60,000 bases of DNA from Takakia lepidozioides. Lineage: Eukaryota > Streptophyta > Takakiopsida > Takakiales > Takakiaceae. The stretch is taken from assembly GCA_030704615.1 (NCBI GenBank), contig CM060731.1, forward strand, positions 56,960,756-57,020,755, given 5' to 3'. Numbering within the stretch: position 1 is the stretch's first letter; every line of letters starts with the position of its first letter. A program made the translations under genes and the position numbers. Of the stretch, positions 31,663-40,331 are shown one piece after another. Under the pieces are notes generated by a model that saw only the letters and a list, made by a program, of their open reading frames with translations, searched no databases and was not told the DNA's origin.

Positions 31663-31996
31663 TTCTCGCCCGACTGTTACCAAGGCGGAGGTTACTATGC
31701 CATTGGGGAGAGCTACACGGGTAGCACCACTACCTAGTGTTGCCAAGGCTACGGCAGCTAGTGTGCTGCTAGGAGCGGCCACATCTGTGTGTCAGGCTCC
31801 ATTGTTCTCGGCTACCATGATTGCGACGTCGGGGGTAAGACCAGCTGAGGTGTTCAGGCTGGCAGCTACACTCTGTGAGAATGGGGAGGTTACTTCATCT
31901 TCTGCGGAGATAGTAGGAGGTGTAGTGCCGGAGGGATCCTCGGATTTGAGGGTCAAGACTGCCACGGCAGCGCCATGGTAAGTTGTAGCTGCTAGG

Positions 31997-34015
31997 TTGA
32001 TGGAGCTGCCAGCTAGACCAGCCATTGAGCGCGCCATGGTGACACCTGGAGTTGTCATGTTAGACAACCAGGATGGCATTTTCTGTTTGAGTGGACCGGC
32101 AGGCAAGAGGTACCGGTCACTGCAGGTCTTGTTGGACTCGGGAGCTCAGCCATTGATGCTGGGCAGAGCTGCTATTGCAGGCTTAGGCCTCACGGAGGCG
32201 GATATGGAGCCTTGTCCTTTCCAGATACAGACGTCTCTGGGAGGATCGAAGCAGGCTCGGGGCATGACACGGCGTGAGTTGGCTATCAGACTACGGCCGG
32301 ATCACCCTACAGATGGCTCAGTGATACGAGCCAAGGCTATTGTGACAGACGCGGTCTCATACGATGTCCTCGTTGGTGGGGCAGTGTTGTACCCCATGGG
32401 CTTCACCATGGATTTTTGGGAGGAGTCAGCTTCCTATAGGCTTGCATGGCAGTCAGGGGAGGGCCGGCGTGTGCAGCTCCCTGTGACGTTCATAGGAGGA
32501 GTTGCGGTTGCCCAGCGAGGCAAGATGCCGACACTAGCAACATTCACAGCGGCAGTGAATTGGCCTAGAGAGTTGCTTGAGGGCAACGCTCATTCTGTGC
32601 CACCTCTGGGAGAGCAGGATGACATGTATGGTATGGCGGAGTTGCCTACCATGGTTGCTCAGACGCCATTGTGGGGCACGAACAAGGATTTGCAGCGGGA
32701 TGCTGATCGACGGGTGCAACAAGCCTGGGTGGAGGCTTTTGTACCGTCAGGAGAGGAGGAGAGTGCGGGGATTGCACCAGGACCACCTCAGTTGTCTCCA
32801 TTGGACACCACACCTATTGTGTGGCGGTATCCGGATGAAGGCATTTGTCTTCTGGACTTGTTTGGCGGGATCAACACCGGATTGGCTGATGTGTTACAGG
32901 CAGGTGTACGAGTTCGGCGTTACCTGTATGTGGAGAGGGATGAGACTGCACGACGCATTTCACTTCGCCATGTTGCTCAGTTTGTGCAGCGGTACCCTAA
33001 GTTATTGTCGATGTCTGTATTTCATGGATATCAGCAGGCCTTGCCAGCAGACATTTCATTGCTGGGGGCGCAGGATTTGGAGCCGGTTGGCTCCATTGAT
33101 CTGGTAGTGGCAGGTTGGCCCTGCCAAGGGCATTCATCAGCCGGGCATGGCAATGGATTGCGAGACTCGAGGTCGGGTCTGTTTTGGGAGATGGTGCGGG
33201 TTTTGCGCCACTTGCAGCTTCATCAAGCTGTATCTCCAGCATACATCTTGGAGAATGTGTCACTGATGGGCGATTCTCGGGCCAAGGTGATGGCCAGTGT
33301 GCATCAAGTCTGGTCGTGGCTTGGGTCAGCAGTGTTGCTAGATGCAGCTACAGTGGGGTCACGGGCTCATCGTCCACGGCTATGGTGGACTAACTTGATG
33401 CCACCCGCACTGCTCAAGCGTGCATTTGATGGGGTGCAGCGGCCAGCACATCTCACAGTGGATAGCATTCTGGACACAGGGAGGCAGTCTCAGCATGTGA
33501 GACACGATGACCGTTCGCCTTTGGCAGTGATCAACAAGGTGGGTCAACCACGAGCAGCATTACCTACACCGCTCAGCTTCCCAGGATCGCATGCTTTCCG
33601 GGATAGTGGACCTGGCCTCCTGTGGGATGCTCAGATGCAGCAGTTAGTGGAGCCTAATGTTGACAAGCGTGAGCGGGCAATGGGTTTTACCACTGGTACC
33701 GCGGTGGTGTCGTCTCTTTCTGAGGCATCACGTCGTCAAGTGTTGGGGCAAGCAATGGATCTCAATTGCTTGACCTGGATTATCAGCTTGGCTATGGCTG
33801 AGCAACGTGTGAGGACCATGGGGTGCAGTCATCCATGGCACACGTGGGAGGTGCTCGAGGTTCAGAGAGAGTTGGCAGCCAAGGTGGCGATGAAAGATGA
33901 GGTTGGGGATTTTTCTCGGGTGGAGGAAGTCCTTGAGGATGAGATGATGGGGCAAGATGAGGCCTTGTCACTGACTGAACAGGTAGGGAGTACTGTTCAA
34001 GAGGTTGCAACATAG
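31997..34015 (+). CDS. Retroelement protease plus DNMT3/DRM-like cytosine-5 methyltransferase
   Basis: An open 672-codon frame (first ATG at 32000). Residues ~25-130 are a retropepsin-like domain with LLDSGAQPLM (catalytic Asp near 32135) and SYDVLVGGAVL. Residues ~280-600 carry C5-methyltransferase motifs in order: LLDLFGGINTGL (I, AdoMet binding), YVERDE (II), VVAGWPCQGHS with the catalytic Cys at 33122-33124 (IV), YILENV with Glu at 33251 (VI), RAHRPRLWWTN (VIII) and KRERAMGF, then RRQVLGQAMDL (IX-X). The AHRPRxxW and ERAMGF...RRQxLG strings are closer to DNMT3/DRM-type enzymes than to DNMT1 or bacterial Dcm. It should transfer methyl groups to cytosine C5. No stop or frameshift interrupts it, in contrast to the rest of the polyprotein. 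It ends in TAG, with the RT frame continuing in phase. Confidence 0.92.
   Translation: MMELPARPAIERAMVTPGVVMLDNQDGIFCLSGPAGKRYRSLQVLLDSGAQPLMLGRAAIAGLGLTEADMEPCPFQIQTSLGGSKQARGMTRRELAIRLRPDHPTDGSVIRAKAIVTDAVSYDVLVGGAVLYPMGFTMDFWEESASYRLAWQSGEGRRVQLPVTFIGGVAVAQRGKMPTLATFTAAVNWPRELLEGNAHSVPPLGEQDDMYGMAELPTMVAQTPLWGTNKDLQRDADRRVQQAWVEAFVPSGEEESAGIAPGPPQLSPLDTTPIVWRYPDEGICLLDLFGGINTGLADVLQAGVRVRRYLYVERDETARRISLRHVAQFVQRYPKLLSMSVFHGYQQALPADISLLGAQDLEPVGSIDLVVAGWPCQGHSSAGHGNGLRDSRSGLFWEMVRVLRHLQLHQAVSPAYILENVSLMGDSRAKVMASVHQVWSWLGSAVLLDAATVGSRAHRPRLWWTNLMPPALLKRAFDGVQRPAHLTVDSILDTGRQSQHVRHDDRSPLAVINKVGQPRAALPTPLSFPGSHAFRDSGPGLLWDAQMQQLVEPNVDKRERAMGFTTGTAVVSSLSEASRRQVLGQAMDLNCLTWIISLAMAEQRVRTMGCSHPWHTWEVLEVQRELAAKVAMKDEVGDFSRVEEVLEDEMMGQDEALSLTEQVGSTVQEVAT
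32835..33800 (+). other. C5 DNA methyltransferase catalytic domain
   Basis: Domain span inside the protease/methyltransferase ORF, from DLFGG (motif I) to the RRQVLGQ helix and LNCLTWIISLAM. All six motifs normally needed for catalysis are recognisable, including PCQ, ENV and the Arg-rich motif VIII. The target-recognition segment between VIII and IX is about 90-110 residues and resembles nothing I know. Confidence 0.9.
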
Positions 34016-35818
34016 CAACCACTGGACGCGTCCTCTACCTCTAAGCCCACTGGACTTAAGGTTGCAGTTACGGAGGACAATTGGGAGCCTGACATTGGAC
34101 CCATTGTCACCGGAGGAGAGAGACGATGTATACGGCGGTTCTTGAGGGCTTACAGGAATTGCTTTGCCTTCAGTTTGAAGGACTTGGGAGCACTGAAGGG
34201 TCAAGAGATCCGTATTGAGTTGGCCACTGACACGTCAATCTTTCGGAGACCCTATAGATACAGTGACATGGAGAGGTCTTTGATTCAGATGAGGACTCAA
34301 GATCTCTGGGAGGCAGGTTTGGTGGAGCTCTCTGGTGGAGAGTATGCTTCAGCCACAGTGAAGCCAGCCAAGAAGGATGTCTATGGCAATTGGACGGAGA
34401 GACGTATGTGCGGTGATTACCGGCCTGTAAATCGTCAGACCAAGTCTGATAAGTATGCCATGCCAACACCAGAGGAGATCTTTGATGCCATCAAGCATGC
34501 TAAGGTCTTTAGCACTTTGGATTTACGATCCGGATATCACCAGTTGCCAATCAAGGAGGCGGACAAGCAGAAGACGACATTCTGGGAGATCAATGAGCAC
34601 GGCAAGGATTGTCTATATCAGTGGCGGTTCTTACCATTTGGGCTTAAGAATGCTCATGCAGAGTTTCAGAGAGTCATGGATAGGATTCTAGCAGGGGTGG
34701 ACTTTGCTCGGTGCTACATAGATGACATCATCATCTTTAGTGTTACGATGGAAAAGCATGAAAGATACCTTCAGGTGGTATTGGAGCGCTTGAGAGCGCA
34801 CGAATTGAAGTTGCATCCGGGGAAGTGCAAGTTTTTCCACAACCAGATTGAGTATCTGGGTCACATGATATATCCTGGAGGATTGGGGATACAGCAGACT
34901 AAGGTAGAGGCCATTGCACAAATTCCACGCCCCACGGATGTGAGCCGAGTTCGAGCTTTCATGGGGTTGGCAAACTATTATAGACGGTTTGTCAAGGGAT
35001 TTAGTACCATTGCAAAGGCTCTAACCAAGCTGACCAAGGTGGACCAGGAGTGGCAGTGGGAAGATGAGCAGGAACGGGCTTTTCAAGAGCTCATGGCGAG
35101 GTTGACCTCGGCGCCTATCCTGAGACGACCTATCAGGGGGCGTCCCTTTCAGCTGCATACGGATTGGAGCATGCTGGGGCTTGGAGCGGTGCTCACACAG
35201 GTGGATGATGAGGGAAGAGAGTTTGTAGTGGCTTATGCTAGCCGCTCGAACAACTCTGCAGAGGCTAAGTACAACTCATATGAGGGAGAGTGCTTAGCTG
35301 CAGTGTGGGCCGTGACACACTTCAGGTGCTATCTATACGGCAATTTTTTCACCCTTGTCATGGATCACCAGCCACTCAAGTGGTTGATGGAGTTAGACAA
35401 GCTTACGGGGAAGCTTGCACGGTGGGCACTCATACTCCAAGAGTATGACTTTCAAGTTGTGCATCGACCGGGTTTGGTCAATCGGGATGCAGATGGATTG
35501 AGTCGCAATCCATGCATGAGCCAGCATGATGACATTGGAGCTCCGTGGCATGGTGAGACGGACGAGGAGATGGTGCCAGGATGGCACGCATCTGCATTTT
35601 TGTGTATCTTGGCATCGGGAGGTCAGGTTGGACCTACAACAGGGATGACTGTAGACGGAGTGTCTGAGGACCCTGAGGCTAGTGATGAGCCAGGTGGTGC
35701 CAGAGATATACATGAGGATTCGGCTGTGTTGGACTACCTCCGCACGGGAGACACGGCAGCCACTGTGACTGCCAGGGAGAGGGATCGGATCCTGCAACGA
35801 GCCAAGAGGTTCAAGTAG
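34016..35818 (+). CDS. Ty3/gypsy reverse transcriptase and RNase H
   Basis: Open after the TAG at 34013-34015 and in the same phase as the methyltransferase. [53 protein letters not shown] and YIDDIIIFS (catalytic YxDD), then YLGHMIYPGG and RAFMGLANYYRRFVKGFS. RNase H: FQLHTDWSMLGLGAVL, NSYEGECLAAVWA, VMDHQPLKWLM and RDADGLSR, with its acidic residues present. It copies genomic RNA into DNA and degrades the template. It has no ATG at the start, so expression depends on the polyprotein. It stops at TAG 35816-35818. Confidence 0.9.
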   Translation, partial: QPLDASSTSKPTGLKVAVTEDNWEPDIGPIVTGGERRCIRRFLRAYRNCFAFSLKDLGALKGQEIRIELATDTSIFRRPYRYSDMERSLIQMRTQDLWEAGLVELSGGEYASATVKPAKKDVYGNWTERRMCGDYRPVNRQTKSDKYAMPTPEEIFDAIKHAKVFSTLDLRSGYHQLPIKEADKQKTTFWEINEHGKDCLYQWRFLPFGLKNAHAEFQRVMDRILAGVDFARCYIDDIIIFSVTMEKHERYLQVVLERLRAHELKLHPGKCKFFHNQIEYLGHMIYPGGLGIQQTKVEAIAQIPRPTDVSRVRAFMGLANYYRRFVKGFSTIAKALTKLTKVDQEWQWEDEQERAFQELMARLTSAPILRRPIRGRPFQLHTDWSMLGLGAVLTQVDDEGREFVVAYASRSNNSAEAKYNSYEGECLAAVWAVTHFRCYLYGNFFTLVMDHQPLKWLMELDKLTGKLARWALILQEYDFQVVHRPGLVNRDADGLSRNPCMSQHDDIGAPWHGETDEEMVPGWHASAFLCILASGGQVGPTTGMTVDGVSEDPEASDEPGGARDIHEDSAVLDYLRTGDTAATVTARERDRILQRAKRFK

Positions 35819-35839
35819 GAGGGGATACACCTACTTTGA

Positions 35840-36343
35840 GTGTGGGAGGATGGTCGGGTGAGGATTGTGCCTCACCCCACACAACGTGCACGGTTAGTGC
35901 AGCATGCCCATGAGGAGTTAGGACATTTTGGAGTGCGATGCACTCAGAGTTTACTGCAAGGGCAGTATTGGTGGCGTGGTATGCATATAGAGGTGCAACA
36001 ATTCATGGCTAGGTGCATGGTGTGTGACAGGGTGCGTGCTTCATTCAACACCCCTACACCACAGCTGCATCTTTTACCAATCATGGGATTGGGCTACAGG
36101 TGGAGTCTTGACTTCGCAGGACCGTTGCCACTGACTATGCGCCACCACAGATATGTGTTGGTGATGGTGGAGCACTTCTCCAAGTGGATTGAGTTGGTTC
36201 CATTGCCTGAAAAGGCCAGTGAGGGGGCTGCGTATGCATTCTTGGATCGTGTGCTTAGCCGATTTGGTGCTCCAGCTGAGGTACTCACGGACCAAGGGAG
36301 AGAGTTCTTGGGGAGTTTCAGGCTTTGTGTGATAAAACCTTGA
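35840..36343 (+). pseudogene. Integrase N-terminal and core part
   Basis: In phase with RT but behind TAG (35816) and TGA (35837). It has the HHCC zinc domain (HAHEELGHFGV..., CMVCDRV) and the first two acidic residues of the core, DFAGPLP and LTDQGREF. A frameshift near 36318 throws the frame into a stop at 36341-36343, while the catalytic Glu segment continues in the next frame. It would insert the DNA copy. Confidence 0.85.
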
Positions 36344-37149
36344 TAGACCACCGCACCACTTCTCGGGATCATCCTGAGGCCGATGGCTTAGCAGAGAGAG
36401 TTGTTCAGACGGTGAAAATGGGTTTGCGCAAATATGGCTTGCAGAAGGGACATCTAGGAGATTGGGATCTTCAGGTTCCTTGCTTAGCCATGGGCTACAG
36501 GTTCAGCAAACAAGCATCACTTGCCTCCTTCTCACCATATTTCCTTCTCTTTGGCCAAGAACCGGATTTGCCTGCAGCCATTTGTAGGGACACTACTCAA
36601 GTCCTTAACCTTGACGATCCGGACGTGTGGGTACGTGCATCTGATCAGCGTGCAGAGTTGTTCAAGAAAGTCATGCCCATGGCTTTTGAGAACCTTGCCA
36701 TTGCACAGCACTGTGATACGTTGAGGTATGTCACTATACGTGGTGGAGGATATCGTCCTGGGGTTCGGAGGTTTAGCCCTGGTGACTATGTTTATTTGCA
36801 GCAGACTGCTCCTACGACTCTAGATGTTACTGCAGGACGTGTTATTCTGAGGGTTCGAGAGGTGTTGCCCTCAGGGGTCCTGATCTTGGAGGGTCGGGAT
36901 GGCATGACTTGGAAGGACCATGTGCGTAATTGTGCGCCATGTCACCTTCCCAATGTCGATGGCAGAGTTGACCCAAACTTGGCAGTGGTACTTGCAGGTT
37001 TGAGGTGCATGCTCTGTGGGTCTACCAAAGGGGCAGCCACCATGCTGGTGTGTGATCGATGCTCAAGGGGTTGGCATATGGGATGCTTGACACCACCTCT
37101 TGAGAAGGTTCCTGACGGAGATTGGTTGTGTCCACACTGCTTGGGATAG
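36325..37149 (+). CDS. Integrase C-terminal part with PHD finger
   Basis: It continues the integrase after the frameshift: DHPEADGLAERVVQ (third catalytic residue), then a linker and the GPY/F-like barrel (FSPGDYVYLQQT, GRVILRVREVLPSGVLIL). After WKDHVRNCAPCHLPN comes a PHD-type C4HC3 zinc finger: CMLCGS, LVCDRCSRGWHMGC, PPL..VPDGDWLCPHC. PHD fingers read histone H3 tails; here it may steer integration to particular chromatin. Many gypsy integrases carry a chromodomain in this position, so PHD is a functional substitute. The frame ends in TAG at 37147-37149. Confidence 0.88.
   Translation: MCDKTLIDHRTTSRDHPEADGLAERVVQTVKMGLRKYGLQKGHLGDWDLQVPCLAMGYRFSKQASLASFSPYFLLFGQEPDLPAAICRDTTQVLNLDDPDVWVRASDQRAELFKKVMPMAFENLAIAQHCDTLRYVTIRGGGYRPGVRRFSPGDYVYLQQTAPTTLDVTAGRVILRVREVLPSGVLILEGRDGMTWKDHVRNCAPCHLPNVDGRVDPNLAVVLAGLRCMLCGSTKGAATMLVCDRCSRGWHMGCLTPPLEKVPDGDWLCPHCLG
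37003..37146 (+). other. PHD finger (C4HC3) domain
   Basis: Eight zinc ligands in canonical order: C-x2-C, C-x2-C, H-x2-C, C-x2-C, with the conserved W before the last pair (GDWLCPHC). Located at the very C-terminus of the integrase frame. Confidence 0.88.
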
Positions 37150-37400
37150 TGGCAGTGGACATGACTGGAGGCAGCTAACAAGACATGGGAGGCCAAGCTC
37201 ATAGGAGTCAATACATGAGATCCCAAGCTCAAGTTCACAAGTTGCAAGACGACGACTAACGATGGGGCAACTCTTGCACCCGGCCTCTTGATCTATCGAG
37301 TTTGAGTGTAGTAGGGATAGTGGTGGAGGACTTAGTGAGGCTATGGTCACTATCACATCTTGTGGCTACCTGGACTTAGAGGGACCTAAGCACCAGCTAG

Positions 37401-37410
37401 GGGGGCGATT
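37401..37410 (+). other. Candidate polypurine tract and true 3' LTR start
   Basis: GGGGGCGAT directly before TGTGTGGACTAGTG, a usual LTR beginning. 37904-37926 repeats TTGTGTGGACTA(G/A)TGACTGCC, then continues with the reverse complement of 37440-37475. Confidence 0.45.
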
Positions 37411-37576
37411 GTGTGGACTAGTGACTGCCATAGTGGGCAGCATAGTGGCAGCCTAGTGACTGACTAGTTGTAGCCTAGTGGTTGGACTAGTGGTATACTA
37501 GTGTGTGGTGTGCACATGTGTTGTGTGGTTTTGGACAACGATGTAGTTGTGTAGCGATATGTATGCGCACGACATC

Positions 37577-37903
37577 TGTCAAGTTATTTTACCACTAGTG
37601 TGAAACTAGCTAGGAAATAGCTAGCTTTTACATATTGACATTTGGGATTGGCCCAAGTGTCAATCCAGGGGTCAAGGCAGAGTTAGGCCCTAGAGTGGTT
37701 ATCTTCACGGCAAGCGCGGGAGGCTCATCTTTCTCGAGTTGAGCCTCACCACGCCTAGCTATGGCGCCGTAGTGTGGATTCCCCATGGCGTGGGGTGCAC
37801 TTGGCTTGACTTGTATTTGAGTGATGAGGTTCTATATGCATGAGTTTATGCTTCAGTTTTGTGAGCTCGCATGAGCTTGTGCTTGTATTCTTCTTCTTTA
37901 TCA
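37577..37903 (+). repeat. 3' repeat (LTR part) of the methyltransferase element
   Basis: Direct copy of 27817-28143. A polypurine-like GGGGGCGA followed by TGTGTGG lies 167 bases upstream (37401-37416), so the true 3' LTR may start at 37410 and run ~494 bases, with the 5' copy truncated. Confidence 0.8.
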
Positions 37904-37960
37904 TTGTGTGGACTAATGACTGCCATAGGCTACAACTAGTCAGTCACTAGGCTGCCACTA
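37904..37960. repeat. Inverted copy of LTR start sequence
   Basis: TTGTGTGGACTAATGACTGCC (as at 37409-37429) is followed by 'ggctacaactagtcagtcac', the reverse complement of 37456-37475 and neighbours. It shows a rearranged 3' boundary of the element. Confidence 0.6.
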
Positions 37961-37964
37961 TGCT

Positions 37965-38720
37965 TGCCGATTGCTCCAATTGTGGTGTGTTATGGCTTGA
38001 AATATTTCTAACAACTAGTGTGATCAAGTTATGGTGTCCTTCTGAGCTCTGAATTTTCTTAAGGGGTTGTGGTCTGGCCCCCAACAGATTTACAGTTCAA
38101 GTTTCCGGACGTTCAGGTATTCAGATGGGCCTATCTCCTTGCCAATCGCTCCAATTGTGGTGTGCTATGGCTTGAAACATTTCTAACAACTAGTGTGATC
38201 AAGTTATGGTGGCCTCCTAAGCTCTGAATTTTCTTAAGGGATTTTGGTCTGGCCCCCAACAGATCTGCACTTGTAGTTCAAGTTTCCGGACGTTCAACTA
38301 TTCAGATGGGCCTCTCTCCTTGCCAATTGCTACAATTGTGGTGTGCTATGGCTTGAAACATTTCTAACAACTAGTGTGATCAAGTTATGGTGGCCTCTTG
38401 AGCTCTGAATTTTCTTAAGGGGTTGTGGTCTGGCCCCCAACAGATCTGCACTTGTAGTTCAAGTTTCCGGATGTTCAACTATTCAGATGGGCCTATCTCC
38501 TTGCCAATTGCTCCAATGTGGTGTGCTATGGCTTGAAAAAATTCTAACAACTAGTGTGATCAAATTATGGTGGCCTCCTAAGCTTTGAATTTTCTAAGGG
38601 GTTGTGGTCTGGCCCCCAACAGATCTGCACTTGTTGTTCAAGTTTCCGAACGTATAGGTACTCAAATGGGCCTATCTTCTTGCCAACTGCTCTAGTTTGG
38701 GTGGGCTATGGCTTGATGGA
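37965..38720. repeat. Tandem array of a ~181-bp unit, 4+ copies
   Basis: Unit starts near 37969, 38144, 38325, 38506 and 38687. Each contains 'ttgctccaattgtggtgtg', 'ttctaacaactagtgtgatc' and 'ggtctggcccccaacagat'. Non-coding. The fifth copy ends at the start of the RT fragment. Confidence 0.9.
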
Positions 38721-38727
38721 TCTGTTA

Positions 38728-38890
38728 CAAGTCGTCAATCCTTGGCAAAGGGTACCGGTTTTTTATAGTCACCTTATTTAGAGCCCTGTAATCGACACAC
38801 ATCCGCAGAGTCCCATTCTTATTGTCTGCGAATAGCACCGGGGCTCCGTAAGGTGACTTACTCAGCCGGATGTACCCCTTTGACATTACG
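38728..38890 (-). mobile_element. Ty3/gypsy RT fragment (gypsy 2)
   Basis: The minus strand encodes [40 protein letters not shown] and YPLPRIDD, blocks 1-2 of gypsy reverse transcriptase, then is cut off by the 181-bp array. Confidence 0.8.
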
Positions 38891-39498
38891 CTGGGCCTTC
38901 AGCTCGACCAATTCTCTGTGGCTCAACCGGTAGGGCGCCTTAGCAGGCGGCTCCGATCCCGGTATCACCTCTATCTTGTGATCAACTCCTCTGGTAAATC
39001 CTCCGGCATCACATCCTGATATTTCTCCAGGATCCAATCTGGGCTCGGCTCCCTATCGACTTCTCCTTCCACTTGTCTTACGTAAAGCAAAAACTGGGGT
39101 TCGTGTGGCTCCTCCACGACCCACTCCTTTGCTGTCAGCAGGTTTATTTGCCCTCCCACTCGATTGGGCATTTCCGACATCCGTAAAACTTCGCCACTTC
39201 CCCACACGATAGCGTGATTACTCTCTTGCGGCCATCTATGACCGCTTTGGATTTGCTCAAAAAGGTCATCCCCAAAATGAGATCCACTCCATCGATCTCG
39301 CAAATGGTGAAGTTCTCACGTCCCTCCCAATCCCCGAGCTGAAGAGGAACATCGAATGCCAACCTCGTCGCCAGTTGTGGTTCTCCTTTGGTAAAACGCA
39401 CTTCAATAGAGGCCCCCACATCACTTGTCGGGAGCCCCAGCTTCCGTGCCGTTGCCGGTGTCATGAAGGAGTGCGACGCTACTGTGTCCACCAACAAC
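38891..39498 (-). pseudogene. Gypsy 2 protease and linker
   Basis: Two frames (39497-39144 and 39303-38971) make the protease region: LVDTVASHSFM, in which the invariant Gly of DTG is Val, then VPLQLGDWEGRENF and DLILGMTFL, and after a frameshift PSPDWILEKYQDVMPEDLPE, the link to RT. The altered active site and frameshift suggest a dead protease. The CACTA element is inserted directly upstream, just before LVDT. Confidence 0.75.
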
Positions 39499-40331
39499 CA
39501 CTACAACAGATCGCGATATTTATGACTGTATATATGACTATTCTGTAGTCATAAACGATACATATGACTTCTATGACTATAAGTCGTGCAAACCAAGTGA
39601 ATACAATGAGTACGGTCCGGATGACTACAGTCAGTAAACCAAGTGATATCTCTCACTACAGTCATATATACCATACTGCAGTCGCCGCTGCCGCGCCACG
39701 TGGCGAGGCGCAATTGATTGAAAAAATAAAATAAAATTTCAAAACAATTTCAAAAATTTAAAAAAATGTCTAATGCCACCGCATTGTGCCACATGACATA
39801 ATACATTTTATAATAATGAAAAAAACCACGTGGCAGCCCATCTAAGGTGCCACGTGCTATCCCTAGCTCGCATACTAATCCTAGGGCCATCTTATCCATT
39901 TGATTGTACTTAGAGGAGTTTGAACCTCCAACCTTTTTACTATAAGAGTTATAGTTCACTACCTGCTAACCAATACACCCATTAGTCATTTATGTAATCA
40001 TATGGTGTTTTAATTGTATTATACACACCAAATTACAAAATCCCCAGTAGTCATCATGACTATGTAACCTCATCCATGTACATTGTAGTCATGGAAATGA
40101 CTATCAGTGGTGAGCTAAATCTGGTCAATTGTCGTTGATCAGCCTTCCGCCCATTCCGGAGTCATGTAGTCATACAGACGACTACTTAGATAGTCGTTTA
40201 TATGACTACAGTCGTATGAACGACTACGGGAGGTCAATTTCATATAAAAACATGGTGCAGTCATGATCAAAGTCAAGAAAACCATGACTACCATGGTTTG
40301 GCAGTCATAATTATCGCGATCTGTTGTAGTG
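39499..40331. mobile_element. CACTA-type (En/Spm-like) non-autonomous element, 833 bp
   Basis: The left end reads CACTACAACAGATCGCGATA and the complement of the right end is the same over the first 20 bases, continuing to about 30 with one mismatch. It is flanked by AAC on both sides (39496-39498 and 40332-40334), the 3-bp duplication of CACTA elements. Sub-terminal regions are full of TGACTA/TAGTCAT words in both orientations, as expected for transposase binding sites. No transposase is encoded. It splits the gypsy 2 Gag-Pol frame. A tRNA-like sequence lies within (39915-39985, minus). Confidence 0.92.

Larger units (their letters stand above)
27817..37903 (+). mobile_element. Ty3/gypsy retrotransposon with DNA methyltransferase and PHD finger
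   Basis: A ~10.1-kb element on the plus strand, bounded by 327-bp direct repeats. The order of coding parts is Gag (about 30780-31660), protease and cytosine methyltransferase (31997-34015), reverse transcriptase and RNase H (34016-35818), integrase (35840-36480) and a C-terminal PHD finger (37003-37146). RT before integrase makes it Ty3/gypsy. The methyltransferase sits between protease and RT, within the polyprotein phase, not as a separate transcription unit. PR-MTase, RT-RNaseH and IN frames share one phase but are separated by TAG (34013-34015), TAG (35816-35818) and TGA (35837-35839). Gag and the integrase have frameshifts. The 2.6 kb before Gag is rich in tandem repeats. The combination of writer and reader domains is discussed in the findings. 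Confidence 0.9.

Noticed and set aside
31637-31981. ORF between Gag and protease as a separate gene
   Set aside because: It overlaps the Gag end in another frame and has no domain; it is more likely a frameshifted Gag-Pol linker.
32534-33393. Other-frame ORFs over the methyltransferase
   Set aside because: They are shadows; all motifs lie in the 31997-34015 frame.
32835-33800. Bacterial contamination as source of the methyltransferase
   Set aside because: It is in phase within a gypsy polyprotein flanked by RT and protease and has DNMT3/DRM-like motifs, so it belongs to the element.
37965-38720. CRISPR-like array
   Set aside because: Units are contiguous 181-bp tandem copies with no spacers, in a eukaryotic genome.
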